A stretch of DNA of 64,000 nt from Silene noctiflora (GCA_009801015.1 VHZZ01000210.1:178129-242128); one strand, 5' to 3'; positions 35,201 to 48,954 are shown, counted from the stretch's first letter. Translations and numbers: made by a program. Notes: generated by a model from the sequence alone, not told the origin.

Positions 35201-38200
35201 TTTGATTTCGGGTCTGCTTGGCAGAGCCTCTTCTTATCATCTGACCACCTTTACATATCTGTATTGTCACATGCCAATAGAGATTGATCTATTGCTGACG
35301 ACTATCTTGAGTGATTTTTTACTTTTCTTTTTTGCAGAGTCGTTACTATAGATCCCCCGAAGTGCTTCTTGGTTATCAGTATCCTCCATTTCTTGTTTCT
35401 TTTACATTTTTATTTCAATAAGCATAAATCTGTTCATTACGCCATCAGACATGTTAAGGTTGAGCTGACGAGTTATAAAGTTCTGTTTTTAACAAACATC
35501 TCTATATGGTCATTTCTGATTCTGCAAATTGTCAAAAGTACTTTCTTCCCTTAACTAGCTTTATAAGATATACAACTGCCATTGATATGTGGTCATTTGG
35601 CTGTATCGTTGCTGAGTTGTTTTTAGGTCTGCCTTTGTTTCCTGGTGCATCAGAATTTGATCTCCTCAAAAGGATGATCCACATACTTGGGTAAGCTTCT
35701 TTCTTGCCCCATAAATTACAGTTGAACATTGTCATTGTATACTTTGCACCAATTTGTTAATCGGTCGTTCTGTCTTGAACACGAGTTTTCAAATTTCTGC
35801 CAGTTTGGCATCAAGTTCTCTTGGTTTCTACTCTTTTTGCGTAAGCCGTCATCTCCTTCGTCGGCCGAAGTGAATCACAGTTACTGACAATGGGGTATGT
35901 ATGTATGATGATACATGTAATAGAAAATAAAGCGGGGTGGTATCACGCACTTACACAAATACAGAATAAGTTAAAACGTCAACAACCGATTATGCAAATA
36001 AGTTAAAACGAAAGAAATAGAGAAGCAAAAGGAAAAAGGTAAAAGGAAAAGGGAAACATGATAAAAGTCGATCTAAAAGTGAGCCTATAAATAAAAAAAC
36101 ATAAACAAGAAGACTTGGTCAACTACAAGCCAATGCAAGGCGACAAGTTGAATGGCCACTGATTATTTTGTTGTATTTGATATCTGTTTAGGGGTCAACC
36201 CCCGGATAATTTACTAAAGGAGGCAAAAAACACGAGCAAATTCTTTAAACTTGCTGGAAGTAATGATGACACTGGTGTTTCTATTTTTCAAAGAGGTTGT
36301 TACCGAGCATTAAGCGAGGATGAGTATGAAACGGTATGTATTTGTACTTGAGAATTTTGTCTAATCTATTTAATAGATCAAACAGGTTACAGATGTTTGT
36401 TTTCAGTTTCATATGAATATCTAGCTGTGTGTTTGTTGCACTGTTACTCCTTTGCGGTTTGCTAACTCAGCTACGAATTGAACTAGTAGCAAACCGATCA
36501 TTACCCCAAAATGTGACACATGTGACTTGGTTGTATAAATTGTTGTTGCAATTCTCTAGGTGTCCTCCCATCTTTCTTATTAAATGCTTTTTTGAGTAAA
36601 TGGATCCTTTTAACACCCCTTGATTTGTCTCTTGTGTGGTAGGTGGAGGGTCTCATTATCTTGACTTCAACACGTGCCATATATGTTTTTTTTATCTCAC
36701 TGTATAAATTTTCAACTTTTACGATGGGCCGAACTGTATTCCTTGTTACTTTTTGTTATACTAATCAAGTAGTTTCTTGCTACTAGGGTGGGGGTCAGAT
36801 TCTTATACTAATAGACAAATTACAAAAGTATATTTTTGCTTTTCTTTCAACTTCTTATAAATTTATTCTCCGTTACCTTTACCGTCTGTACCAAATTATT
36901 GTGTTGTAAGCAAGGTAAAATGAAGGTTTATTGGACCTCGTAATTATTTCCGCATATAAACCTGACTACCCTCCTTCCCACACTGAATTCTAGTTTTGTT
37001 CCTTTAAGACCTCTGTTTTGCGTGGTTATTCTTAAACTGACTTTTGTTTCCTGATTGTTTGACAATGTGCTGTATGTTCTTGCTATCCTCCGCTTTTCTC
37101 CTAGACTGTAACAGTCTAGTGTCTTCCAAGGCTGTAACTTGTAGCTAAGCCCAATTACAAAAGTCCATTAGCGATCCCGTATTGTAGACCACACAACCTT
37201 AGACGGGGAAGTCTTTATTGCAAAATTAATTGGTGAAACACCTTGTGAGTTTCTAAACACCTACTACATGTATACAAGAAATACCTTGCAAAATTAAATG
37301 GTTGTTTGAATAAGATTTTGAAAGTGCCAGTCAAGCTGTCATGACTGGTGAACGAAGTGAAGTCACTGTATTAATGATGAAATTTAGCAAATAGAAAAAG
37401 GTGGGAGCAGGGTTTTAAAACTCGGCCGGTTCATCTCGTCTCGGCCGAGAAGTATCGGTCTCGTTGGTTGCCGAGACACGATACAACGAGTTTTATCGGC
37501 TAGTTTAAAAGAGGGCAAAAATCGGCCGAGTAGACCGAGTCAACTCGGGTATCGACTGACTCGGCCGATATGATTCCGATATGACCGCTCCAAACTGAAA
37601 AGATGATATCTCCGACACATTCTTACCTTTAAATTTTGCGGATGAAGACGAGCAGAGGATAAAATAGACGAGATAATCGTATTTTAGTGTTAATTTTCCG
37701 GGTTGGTTGAGTGAAATTTTTGGCAGGGATGAAGATGATTAGACAGTGATGAAGATGGGTGATGAGTCGTAATGTTTTAGGAATTAGGTTTGGGGAGTGG
37801 GGAGTGGGGAGTGGGGAGTGGGGAGTTGTTTGTAGGTATTTTTAAGTATTTTATTTTAATTTGTTTTATTATTTAATTTATAATATGTGGTAATGGGGTG
37901 TAGGACGTGGCTAATAGGGCACCATTGGTCATTACTCAATACTTTATGTAGGTAACTCTTACCATATTTATTTTACTTACTGTATTTTGATTAATTTTTT
38001 TGTTTTAAACATTTCTTTTGTAATTATTTTAAGTATTTATCTATTTCCTTCTTTGGATCATTCATTTACATTTTAACCTTTTACCGATACACACCGAGAT
38101 TTTTATTTAGTACTTAAAAATGTTTTTATGGACATATTTCGTCATAATATAACATCTAAAACATATATAAATAATAAAAAAGATATAAAACATTGTAAAA

Positions 38201-38845
38201 CAAAAATTGGCCGCCACAAGCGAGTCAAGGTCCGCGACAAGCGATTCAGGAGCGATTCCGTGACACCGCGACCGTTACCGCGATCGCGACCGATACCGCG
38301 ATTTAAAACCCTGGGTGGGAGGGTATGGGGGGTTGCTGCTACTATAATGTTCTTCCAAGGTGGACATGCTCACATGGGTGGGAATAAGTTTATGTAGACA
38401 TATTCTAACCGGTCTTAATCACACCCTCCAAAAGTATGTTCCTTTTTATTAAAACAGTGATATTCCTTGGAAACTTTACACAACGTTCTTAGTTTCCTGT
38501 TAAATAATGCTTTCGAGTATTTTTTTTCATTGCTTTTAAATAGACCTAGCAAAAAGGTCGTGTCCGTGTCAACTTTAAATGGCTCATCACTACCTAATCC
38601 GAACCCAACCTAATTACATAAACAGGTCAGTTGCCCCAACCCTAAGTCCCTAACCCGACCCATTTATTTTGTTTCAATAACTTAATCCATTCCTGTTTAA
38701 CCCATTTGTTCTTTAAGCCGTTCATTTTCAACCCACTTAAATTGTTTAACCCGTTAATTACTTAACCCAACCAAGCTTTAATAACCTATTAATAGAAGAC
38801 TGGCTTAGACTTTAGACCTCGTGCAATAAATGCATGTTATATAGT

Positions 38846-38881
<36 letters not shown>

Positions 38882-41800
38882 NNNNNNNNNNNNNNNNNNN
38901 NNNNNNNNNNNNNNNNNNNNNNNNNNNNNNNNNNNNNNNNNNNNNNNNNNNNNNNNNNNNNNNNNNNNNNNNNNNNNNNNNNNNNNNNNNNNNNNNNNNN
39001 NNNNNNNNNNNNNNNNNNNNNNNNNNNNNNNNNNNNNNNNNNNNNNNNNNNNNNNNNNNNNNNNNNNNNNNNNNNNNNNNNNNNNNNNNNNNNNNNNNNN
39101 NNNNNNNNNNNNNNNNNNNNNNNNNNNNNNNNNNNNNNTAAAATTTAAAGATTATTGATTGGAATTTAGAGAACATAATATAATTTGCTGAAAGATTAAT
39201 TTTAATGAAAAGATAATAATTAAGTGTATAAATTATAATTATTCTTTCCTTATTTGGTGAATGTACTTAATTGTCCTTAGTTCCTTATTTAAGAATATAT
39301 GCATTTTGGAGGAACCTTTTTTTTTTTTTTTTTTTTTTTTAGAGCACCAATTCTTTTAGTATTTTGGGGATGATGAATAATAATTCTTAATTTTGAGCAG
39401 GTTGGTTAGATTATAGAGTTAACTAAACAAAACTATAAGTAATTTAAATAAATGGGTTATTCGTGTCGGGTTTGTATCAAAAGACCTCAACCCTAAGCTG
39501 ACCCGCATAAGTTTCGTTTTGGGTCCGTATCAACCCAATTACAGAAATGGGTTTCAATGTCTTCACCATAACCCGTTAACTTCGTGTCGGGTAAATGATT
39601 GCCTCCTCTAGTTTTAAACATAGGGGAATTGGTTGTTATAAAAACATAGAAAGGCGAAGTTGATATGAATGTTACTTGTTTTAAAAATGGAAAAGAGGAA
39701 AGTTTTGAGGATTATTACGAGGATACTTATATGTTTTTACTCATTTGCTTGTTGGTTTTCCAAAATTCACTAAAGAGTGATGTTAAAGGCATATTGGGAG
39801 TCACCTCTATGATATCTTTCTGTACATGGGCGTCACCCCCTTTGTGTCTCTTAATTAATGTTATACTCATATCCTATCAAAAACCGAGTGATAATAAAGC
39901 TGTAATGGTGGTAATGGCCAAAGAGAAGGGGCTGGAATTTTTTTTTAGTAAAAAAAGTTGTATTTGAAAAATAGGTTGACATGGGATTAGCAAAGTACTG
40001 TGATGTAGCATCTTTTTTTTTTGGGTGAAAGCTCTATGGTGAAAAAAGTGTGAGCAAGCTGTAGTAGGAAGGGCAGCTCCGTCATCTTGATGTTGATAGG
40101 GTTTGGCGAGAGAGATCTTTGAGGAATATGCTGGGAGTCTTGAGTCTGTATTGGGTAATGGTGATTGCTGATTTAGTGAATGCCAGGGTTGTCGTTTCTA
40201 ATAGCATAATTTGACATTTGTAGGTGTTGATTGGAAGTAGATGTTTGAAAAGTTGAGGGACAAATCATCAATTGGCTAGTTAGGCAAAGTCCCTATAGAA
40301 ATAGCTACTTTTAACTTTTAAGTGGCTGGTAATTGTGAAAATCCTCTGTAATTACTATGTTAATATTATCAATATCACCCGTTTAGTGAGTAACTGAATT
40401 GAAGGTTCCTAAATGACTAATAGTACCTGTGTTCCGGTTCTATGGTGTTCAACCTAAAGTGTTTATGTATATATTAAGTAATATAGTATCGCTATAGGTT
40501 TTTGGATTCGATGTCTTTTGAGGAACTTTCTCATTCATGACAGGTAAGGTCACCATATCTCATTACAGGCTGTTGCGTCTTTCACCGGCTTGATTTTAAA
40601 TTTTTTTAAACGTTTTAAATAATTTACGTTCTCACTGACCTTTAGAGTTAGATGTGGAGTGCTATGCTTAGAACAGTTTTCGTGCAACAACATTTGTAAT
40701 TGGGAGATTTATTTAAAACTGGCATTTTTTTCTTGCACTTTTTTGGTAGAAATATTAGATTGCAGTATAATATCATTTGCTTCGTGTCATTTTGGGACAG
40801 AGAGAAAAGAAGAAACCTTTAGTAGGAAAAGAGTATTTTAATTATATGGATCTTGAAGGAATTGTTGCTGCCTATCCATACAAGAAAAACTTGCTTGAAG
40901 AAGATATAAACAAAGGTCTACCCCTTGTTTACTTTTTAACTCTCTATTTTGGGAACCCTTTCTAAAGTAACTTCTAAATTATACAAAATTGGATTATTGC
41001 AGAGAAGCAAATGCGGCTAGCTCTAATTGATTTTTTAAGAGGTCTGGTTGAGTTTGATCCTTCAAAGCGATGGTCACCCTTACAGGTTTTTTATATTTTT
41101 CTTACTCGTATAAAAAGTTTTGGTGTCTGATACTGATGAGCATTCTAGATGACTGACTTTTACATAAATTAACTTTTGATGCAGGCATCAAAACACCCTT
41201 TTGTGACAGGGGAACCGTTCACTTGTCGTTACATACCTCCTTGCGAGACTCCTCGTGTGGTGAGTATTTACACAAGGCACTTTTCTTAACTTGGTTCTCC
41301 AAGGCTCAAACGGCGTGAGTTCCTATGTATGAACCAATCACGGATCTACACGTGTTTACTTCTTGCTTGGTTTTTCCGGAGTTTTGTAATAGAAAAATAT
41401 TCAGAGGATATTTCTGAATTCAATTATGGCTTGGCATCGTTCTCTTGCTACTGCTTGTTTAATACTTTAATATTGGAAGCCATGTTGCAGAATGTTGTAT
41501 GTTTGTATAATTGTATGCATACAAAATGGGTTCATCACCGATAGACTATAAGATATCACTTGCCTTTTACCTGCAACATGTTATGTAGCCGTTTTAGTCA
41601 CTTAGTAAGCCGAGGAAGCAGAAATAGGACTCTGTTTAGCGTCGTGTTAGCTAGTATTTCAGATACCATCCAAGTTTGAATATATACCTTTTAGTAGATT
41701 TCTGTAACATCGGTATTGTTATGAGTTATGACAGTTGTTAAACTATTAGAGCACTAAGTTATGAAATCACAGAGCCATACTATAAAATTACGAGGGGGTG

Positions 41801-44800
41801 TACTTAAGGATAGTTTGAGAAGGGATAAACATTTGTTAAGCATTTGATGGAACATAAATAAAGACTGGCGAGTGAGATGCACATATGGTTTCAAGTGATG
41901 AAGAGAGTATATGTCAAGGTAACTGTAGAAATCAGTTGTGTTGATTCAAGGCCTAGGGGGTTCCTGTTGCTTGTGACTGGGATTCGGGGTGATATAAGAT
42001 TTGCTGAAATGAGTTAAGGCTGCATGGACGATGTGAGGCAGGGGTTTAAAAGTAATTATTTGTTGAAGTGTTTGGATACATGAACGATCATATTTTGTTG
42101 CTTTTGTTTGCCATATTTACGAAGGAGCTCAGTGACACATCCTTCTGAGTGAAAAATATGGAAGGGCCATGATGCATCAGTGTATGTTAGTTTAGCTGAC
42201 ATTGTCACTCTAGATCGAACATGACAGTGTAGAACTTGGAGGTGTGGCTTAAAGGTAGAGGATTTTAGATTAGTTATATTAAAGACATGGTGCTTAAATA
42301 CAGTTTAGGGAATGCCTGAAATTATGATTGAAGACACAGGTTTTAGGTAAGAGATAGTCTTTTTTTTTTTCAATAATCTAGGTCAATGATAATATTACAA
42401 GGTCATTGTAGACTGTATTATGCTAGGTGTGTTAATGGAAGAATGCCACACTTGCTTAGGCGACAGGGAAGAGTCTGATTTTATTTACATTTTTTCTTCT
42501 CCATTTATGTTTCTTTCCGTTTTTGAAGCGTACTTTTTTTTTTCCCGGTCCATTGTTATAGTTCTTCATCCTTTTGTGTTATCTTATCTTGCTTGTAATT
42601 TGGTGCTGAAGAGCCTGTTTCACAAAGATATTGGAAGAGTTAACCTTTTTCTTACTTTTTATTTTTTCTTTTTAGCTATAAATCGTACGGAGTAACTTTT
42701 CTTTGCTTTTTTTAGCTTATTGTCCTTTTCTTTCAAAATTTATAGCTATTGACTCCTTTTTCATTATCTTGCGTCTACTTATTTACTGGACAGTCAGTTA
42801 CACAGAAGTTTAAGGTGGACCATCATCCAGGTGGAGGTCATTGGTTCGCAGCTGGACTTTCTCCTAACGTGAGCTTGCAACCCTTTCCTGTTCTTCATAG
42901 TTATTACTTATTGGTACTTAATATCATTATTGTCATTGGTTCCAAGTGATTTTAAGCTCTTTTGTCATGCTACCTTGGCATTATGCGGAGTTTTCTTTTT
43001 TGGCAAAAAGTCTGGTAAGAATGTAAGATGGTCTACAATCCTATAGGAAGACGGGGTGGGGATTCAAAGTTCGAAGGTGGGATCCTAAAGAGAAAAAAAC
43101 TCACCCCAAAAACCCTAAAAGCTAACCACATCTTACCGGCTACTCTTTATGTTACTTCGACTCTTCATATTACCTTGACATGTGACATTTCAGCATGGGT
43201 ACGAGTGTAATGATGACACTTGGGGACTTCATTCTACATATAAAAAAACATGAGAATTTCCTACAAAGTAGCGATAGTTGGACATGCAATCGTGGCAGGA
43301 TACTTCTATCCAAGTTTGAGTAATGTAAATTATCGGACAGGCTCATGATGAGCTCATCCGAACTATGTTCTTTGTTACCTCCCTCCCAATCCAAAAAACA
43401 AGTTGATAAAATGATTACCCTGTTATCATGGCCACTTGCTTTTCGAAATCACTCTTTTTTTTTCCCCATTTCTTGGGTAGTTTAGGGTGTTTCCTGCGTT
43501 GTTGCCTGTGTACCTATCAATCCGCATATTACTCTTCTGATTGATTTTATACGTGACATTTTCAGGTCCCAGGACGGAACATTCCCATGCATGCCGCTCC
43601 ACGCATGCAAATGGCAGCATATGCCCATGGAAATAGTTATGGCAGTTTTGGAAGCCACAATAGTTACAACGATGGTAGTGGACTAGGAGGCAGTTATGGC
43701 AGCTATGGAGACAATTTTAGAACTGTCACATATTTTTCACCTGCTGGCCCGTCAGCAATGAATATTCATACTCAAGGTGGTTTGACAATGGTGGGAACTA
43801 GCCCCGATATCCGCGGGAAGGTTTTTCATCGGCCACAAGGGCTTGGTGTTAGTCCGTCTACTGGAAATTTTGCACCATTGCCCCTCGGTACTAGTCCGTC
43901 ACAATTCACTCCTCCAAACTCCCAGTTATATGGTTCTCCAGGACATTATGGATCCCCAGTAAGGGGCACATGTCAAGGTTCTCCACTTGGTAAAAGTCCT
44001 GCTGCCAACCATTTCAATAGGATTAACGCTTGGGGATACTCCGGAAATATGCAGTCGCAACCGAGTCCATCTTCTTCACAGCATCACTGGCAATCTGCAG
44101 AAAGTGCTGGTTTTGGTCCAGTCGAGGGTCACTCCATGGTATCTGGTGGACAACAGCATATGCCTTTCAATTCTAACTCACTGACATGGAAGCAGGCACG
44201 TGGTAATCGTAACTTCGGCTGTGATAATTCGTTTCCTGGTGTACCAAACTCATTCATGCATAACCCAATCATGCAATCGTCACAAATTAAAGAAGCTGCT
44301 GATGAGAAGCGTGATTCGAATTTGCCCGATCCTGGGGATTGGGATCCAAACTATAGGTATGTCTGCTTGATGCTTTCCAAGTATGAAAAAGGTGGTAATT
44401 AGTATAGTTTTATTTTGACTAGGCTCCAAATCACTTTGCCTGCTCATTTTTGAGGTTGTCAGTAATTTTCCGCCTCTAAAATATATATCATCTGCACTGG
44501 ACTTTAAAACAAGAAAATATTGACAGTCTTAAGCCTATGTCGTGTTATTACCAAATTTGTTGGACAATGCTATCTTCAAATAAAGCAGCCTCAGTATTTG
44601 GTAATCATCATGTGCCGAACATCACAATTAGATTGAATGTTATCTTCATTTTACGTACAAAAAGCACACATATAGTCACACAGACGTACAAATGCATCTT
44701 TTGTGCTGGGTTCCTTTAGAACCTGATAGTGTAAAATGAACTTGTTTAGTAATTGATCAGATCCTGTCTAGCAATCCACACTTGTGGAGCTAGCTCATTA

Positions 44801-47760
44801 TTTTTTTTGTAGTATCCCAAAGTTTCCTTCTGCCTCATTTCCTTCTCACGCTCCTCAAGTATTTTACTTAGACTTCACATACTACATTCTTTTACTTCAT
44901 TCTCTCCATCAGTTCAGTACCCGATCGCCACCTACTGTTTTGAAGCACCAAAACGTCTATTAACACACTTCTTTACTTTGACAAGGTCGTTAGTTTTATT
45001 GAGCAGATGTTTTTTTCTGTATGTGATAAAAATCTCCTTCAATGAACTGAGTTACTGATGATGTGACTAAAGATAGGGAGCTGTAATTTGATGTTTGGAC
45101 TAGAAGAAAGAAACAAAGGTGGCTAAGATTTTAGAAGGAGAGAATGAACATAAGGTAGATCTGCGACAGAGCGCTTGCTCGTTGCAGGAAACATCTGAGT
45201 CTATCGTTTAGTTTTGTATGATAAGCTTTTCGGGTAGCCTTGTGGTGCTTGTGATCTAGCCATCACTATTGGTGATGCATTTCAGCAAGGAAGGAGAGGT
45301 AGTAAGTCGTTTTAATGGGTGAAGAAAGGCAAGAAAGCTCATGAATAACTCAAATGCCTTGTCTGGACCCTATTTTCTTGGCCTATCCGCTACTGTTATT
45401 ATACTAAAGTATATAAATTTGTCAGTTATATACATATTTTAACAAGGTTGGCTGTCAGTTATATAAAACAGCCTCTTTGTTGTGCTAACACAGGGGTAAG
45501 TTTGCGTACATCCAACCCCCCTTTACCCCGCAATTTGCGGGAGCCATTAACGAACTGGGTGGTTGTTGTTGTTGATTAATTTGTTTTTTCCCAGTGATGA
45601 ATTACTACTACAAGAGGAAAGTGCTGATGCAAGTTCTCTTGCTTCTGAGTTCAGCAAAGTGGTTCATATTAGTCAAAACATGATGGTACCACAGACCTTT
45701 GATGGAGTTGAAAGATTCAGTAATGAGCCAACTTATAATGCATCATTATGGAGGTACGTGTTTTGGTATTTGGTACAATTTATTCTCACTGGGTTCATAT
45801 GATTAGTCGTGCTTGCGTTTTATCTGCTCATCACATATTAGTATCATCATATGGCGTCTTGCATAGGATATGGCCGTTGGACAACATGTATAAATGCGTT
45901 CAGCAATCAGTGGCATGCTAGACATCTCTGAAAATATTTGACTGCTGTTTTATTAGCGCTTTTTCAGCTAGGTTATGTGGGTGAGCTTACTTACCTATTA
46001 TCCTACCCAAACTCTTTTCTTGACTGTCAGGCCTTGCTCACTTGCCTCGTAATTATTATCCTACCCAAATTATTTTCTTGAGTTTTGACTATTGGGCCGT
46101 AACACAAAAAAAATATATCCTTGACCCTAAGCTATTTGACAAGTTGTTATAATCCTTTATTACTTATGCCAATTGCTGAAGATGTGTCGCCAACTCAGGC
46201 TCTAAGATACTGGGTCTTAACCTGACTTCACTGACAAAAAGGTTCTTAAGTTGCAATTGTATGAAATTAGACTAAACACATTCAAATGCCAGGTAGTAAT
46301 AACTAATATTGGAAAAAAATACAATTTTATTTCTTTTGAGAGAAAAAGCAAGGAGAACCGGAGAAGTATGCTTTTGGAATTTGCTATATCCGATAAAAGA
46401 CCTGAAGGAATTGAAGTATTCTGAAATGATTGCATCTATAAAAGAGTAAAAGACACAGTCCAGTAGCAAACTGAATGTGCTCATGGAATAACTGAGAGGA
46501 TCAGAGGAATTTCTCGGACTCCAGGACTTGGCTTGAACGTGATGCTTTGAGATTTTTTTTAAGTTATGCTATTCAGTGATAGTTGAAAAGCACGTCATGC
46601 GAATTTTGTGCTTTTTTTTCAGCTTGAAGAATGTTTGTTTTTTTCCTAGCTGTCACATGTTTGGGTGCCTCTTTATGACTGAGGGCTGAACGTTTTGTAT
46701 TGATTTTGCTTCTTTTCCATAAAAGTGTGTACCAAGAAAACATTGATCATTGGATGTTGGAAAAGCTAAAAAAAATCTAATGACTAACCCTTAACTAAAT
46801 TTAATATTCTTCTTTTGATTTGATCCAGGGCGAATGGACCTATTCACGGATTTTCAAACACGGAGATGGGTAGCCCACCTTCTTCTTACAATTTACCTCC
46901 TGGTTATGGTCGTTCCATGCCAAAACCACCACTGTATCAACAACATTCGTCGCCTACCTCTCCAAGCCGTATGGCACAGCCACATTTTCAGCCCTTTGGG
47001 AGATCACCAGCTCATCATGGAAATGAGGGCACTCATATGAAGCTACAGCACAATTCTTTCAGTTTTAGTCCAGGGAGTCCTCAGTCTCCTAGAGGTAGCT
47101 CCCACAATAATAGCTCACAGTGGGGTAAGCCATCTTATTTAGCTTTATTTTAAGAGATGTCTTGTTCCTTTTAGATGTTTCAACCTCTCTGGCACTGTTA
47201 ACAGCTTGGTGACGTTTTTGTGTTTTGTGTCATGATGGAAAAGGGGGTGCATAAAGGTGCTATAGAAATTAAAATTTGTCTTCTAATGTTAAGAAATGAA
47301 AAATTATTTAACAAAAAGGGTTCGGAGGGGTACTTATAAATTATAATCAAAAATAGGGCCACATAAAATAATTTTTTATTCAACATTCTGATTGCTGGCT
47401 TTTTAGCAATTTCAGAAATGAATCTGATTACTTGTCTGAGTCAGTAGGCGATTTTTATGTATAACTCGACGTGCCATCCAACTAGCTTAATCAATATGAT
47501 TTTTTTGTGTTGAATTCATTACCGATTTGGGAAAGTTGATCCACAACGTAATTCCAAGTGAACCCATTTTCCTGATAATTTCCCCCAAGCCCCACTCACT
47601 TTTTTCATGTACCTAGTAAATGTAGATGATTGTTCATTCTAATAATCTTTGCCCCACCTTTTCGGAAAAAAATAATAATAATTCAGGGCGTAGAGGAAAT
47701 CAACATGTGAACATTCCGCCATCATCTCGTGGAAGAATGGACTATGGAAAGATCACGTAG
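32291..47760 (+). CDS. YAK1: YAK1/DYRK-family dual-specificity protein kinase
   Basis: Eighteen coding exons: 32291-32401, 32920-33119, 34251-34404, 34483-34592, 34700-34769, 34842-34924, 35027-35105, 35338-35378, 35568-35690, 36192-36333, 40801-40915, 41003-41085, 41185-41259, 42794-42868, 43566-44356, 45595-45753, 46829-47124, 47687-47760; 2781 nt (926 aa). Plant YAK1 acts downstream of TOR and in ABA and drought responses by phosphorylating Ser/Thr sites after self-activation on tyrosine. Kinase domain about 105-444: loop GHGTFGQV (112-119), Lys134, HCDLKPEN (Asp232), DFG (253-255), and the DYRK activation motif Y265-S-Y267 before SRYYRSPE. The C-terminal half is Gly/Ser/Pro-rich ([28 protein letters not shown]), as in plant YAK1. 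The ATG follows an in-frame TAA at 32282 and begins WAPRQLVF, known from homologues. Intron 10 is 4.5 kb and transposon-laden. No damage is seen. Confidence 0.95.
32641..32856. repeat. Two-copy tandem repeat in YAK1 intron 1
   Basis: Copies at 32641-32743 and 32744-32856 share GAGTTGATCG, TTGCTCA, TCGAGTTTA and TTGGATACTGCTTAAATGAG. A more worn third copy may begin near 32498. Confidence 0.7.
37408..38313. mobile_element. Non-autonomous hAT element with perfect 8-bp target duplication
   Basis: Ends CAGGGTTTTAAAACTCGG and CCGCGATTTAAAACCCTG form the terminal inverted repeat (first 14 bases nearly identical). GGTGGGAG stands exactly on both sides (37400-37407, 38314-38321). The body of 906 bp has no transposase. 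The subterminal parts are rich in CGG/CCG words (TCGGCCGAG repeats on the left, CCGCGACC on the right), as hAT ends often are. An internal GGGGAGT array sits at 37792-37826. Confidence 0.9.
37792..37826. repeat. GGGGAGT minisatellite, 5 copies
   Basis: Five perfect 7-bp units in a row inside the hAT element. Likely length-variable between individuals. Confidence 0.85.
38541..39610. mobile_element. hAT-like element interrupted by the assembly gap
   Basis: Ends TAGACCTAGCAAAAAGGTCG and GTAAATGATTGCCTCCTCTA read as imperfect inverted repeats of the TAGRGGNGGCAA type. Flanks CTTTTAAA (38533-38540) and GTTTTAAA (39611-39618) are an 8-bp duplication with one difference. Subterminal words (CCCAACC, AACCCGAC, GTGTCGGGT) are typical of this repeat type. 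The interior includes a 35-T run and the run of Ns, so its length is unknown. Confidence 0.6.
38882..39138. other. Assembly gap of 257 Ns
   Basis: All N. It follows a run of 35 T (38847-38881), which probably stopped the sequencing or assembly. The true gap length may differ. Confidence 0.99.
45465..45575 (+). mobile_element. Au-like SINE in YAK1 intron 15
   Basis: ACAGCCTCTTTGTTG, GGGGTAAGTTTGCGTACATC and CCCCCTTTACCCCGCAATTT are followed by GTTGTTGTTGTTG, the TTG-repeat tail of the Au type. It is the reverse-orientation relative of 25349-25484. The 5' end is shortened and no clear target duplication was found. It ends only about 20 bases before the exon at 45595, so its tail may act as the polypyrimidine stretch of that acceptor. 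Confidence 0.7.
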
Positions 47761-48727
47761 TCTTGTGCCTGAACATGGCTCATTCATTCTTGTATGGTTG
47801 TCGTCCCTGTTAATTCTTTTCAAGTATGGCCTCTGGTTTGCTTTCTTAGACGGTTTGTCTCGAACACAATCTTCTGTCATCATTTTGATTGAAGGTCATG
47901 TTATCAATAGCCTATTTGATGCCCAAGTGATTTGTTTCATAGCATCGTGGAAAAAAAATGTTGATCATATCTTGTCTCTTTTGTCGAGAAAATTTACATG
48001 TCAAATGGCAGAAAAAAAAAAAAAGGAACTGTTATTTTCACCTAGCAAACTCGCTACGATATCTGCACTTGAAACTTCAGTGGTTCTTCACTTCTTATGA
48101 CTATTGATCTCGAAATGAAATAGTATCCCATTTATGGAAGACTTCAGTACTTGGATATCCAATCATTCATGGCTTACGTTTTATAACTTTACTTCGCCCG
48201 TCCTACTCATATAGTCTTAGTTTGTCCATGGATATCGACTTTGATATTTCTATCTTTGCATTTTACAGTTTTCTTAAAAATAGTTTTAAACTAGTGATGT
48301 TGGTAGATCTAATAAAACGTGTTTTGGATTATATTTCTGCATATTTGGAGAAAGTGAAGTCGACCTCGTCGGCTATCAAAGTCAAATAAGGCTGGCTATT
48401 GATGTAGAATAGATGATGTACAATTTTTGTTGTTTTTTTCCGATCAAGAATCTAGATTGTATGAAGTATCATCAAATATACGTCAAGAAATTCCTTTGCG
48501 CCTCGGATATATTAGCCTGGCTTATTAATAACACAAATTCTTGTTTGTGACTGCCACACAAGAGAGACTTGGTGTATTAATATATCTAAAATGTCATTTT
48601 ATGTGAAGTAGGGTTTAGGAGTTCAAAATTCAAATCTTACATCCCACATTAGTTAAATGAAATGTATTTTTTCGGTCGTGTTTTTTAAGGGTTGTGTTTT
48701 TTCAGATACGAATTTTACTTGTTTACC

Positions 48728-48758
<31 letters not shown>

Positions 48759-48954
48759 CCCTTATCATTTTTTTTTTCTCCCTCTCCCTTCACCTCCCTC
48801 CAACGATCTCGTTCGACTTTACTTCGGTCAACCCATATTCACCGGTACTCAGAACATTACACTTATAATCATAGTATAACACAGAATACATCAATTTCGG
48901 GTTTCAATTGGATCATCCGCCTCAAGTAAATCATGGTTTCCAGTATTTTATCAA

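Larger units (their letters stand above)
36334..40800. other. YAK1 intron 10, 4.5 kb
   Basis: The intron separates kinase residues 371 and 372. It contains two hAT-like insertions (37408-38313, 38541-39610), the assembly gap, and AT-rich filler. The 100-codon frame at 39665-39967 has no recognisable family. No nested gene was seen. Confidence 0.8.

Noticed and set aside
38805-39176. Open frames of Phe or Lys runs across the N region on both strands
   Set aside because: They are produced by the poly(T) tract and the unknown bases of the assembly gap, not by coding sequence.
47729-48100. 123-codon frame starting [11 protein letters not shown]
   Set aside because: It overlaps the last YAK1 exon in another frame and runs through the 3' UTR into an A-rich run; no homology recognised.
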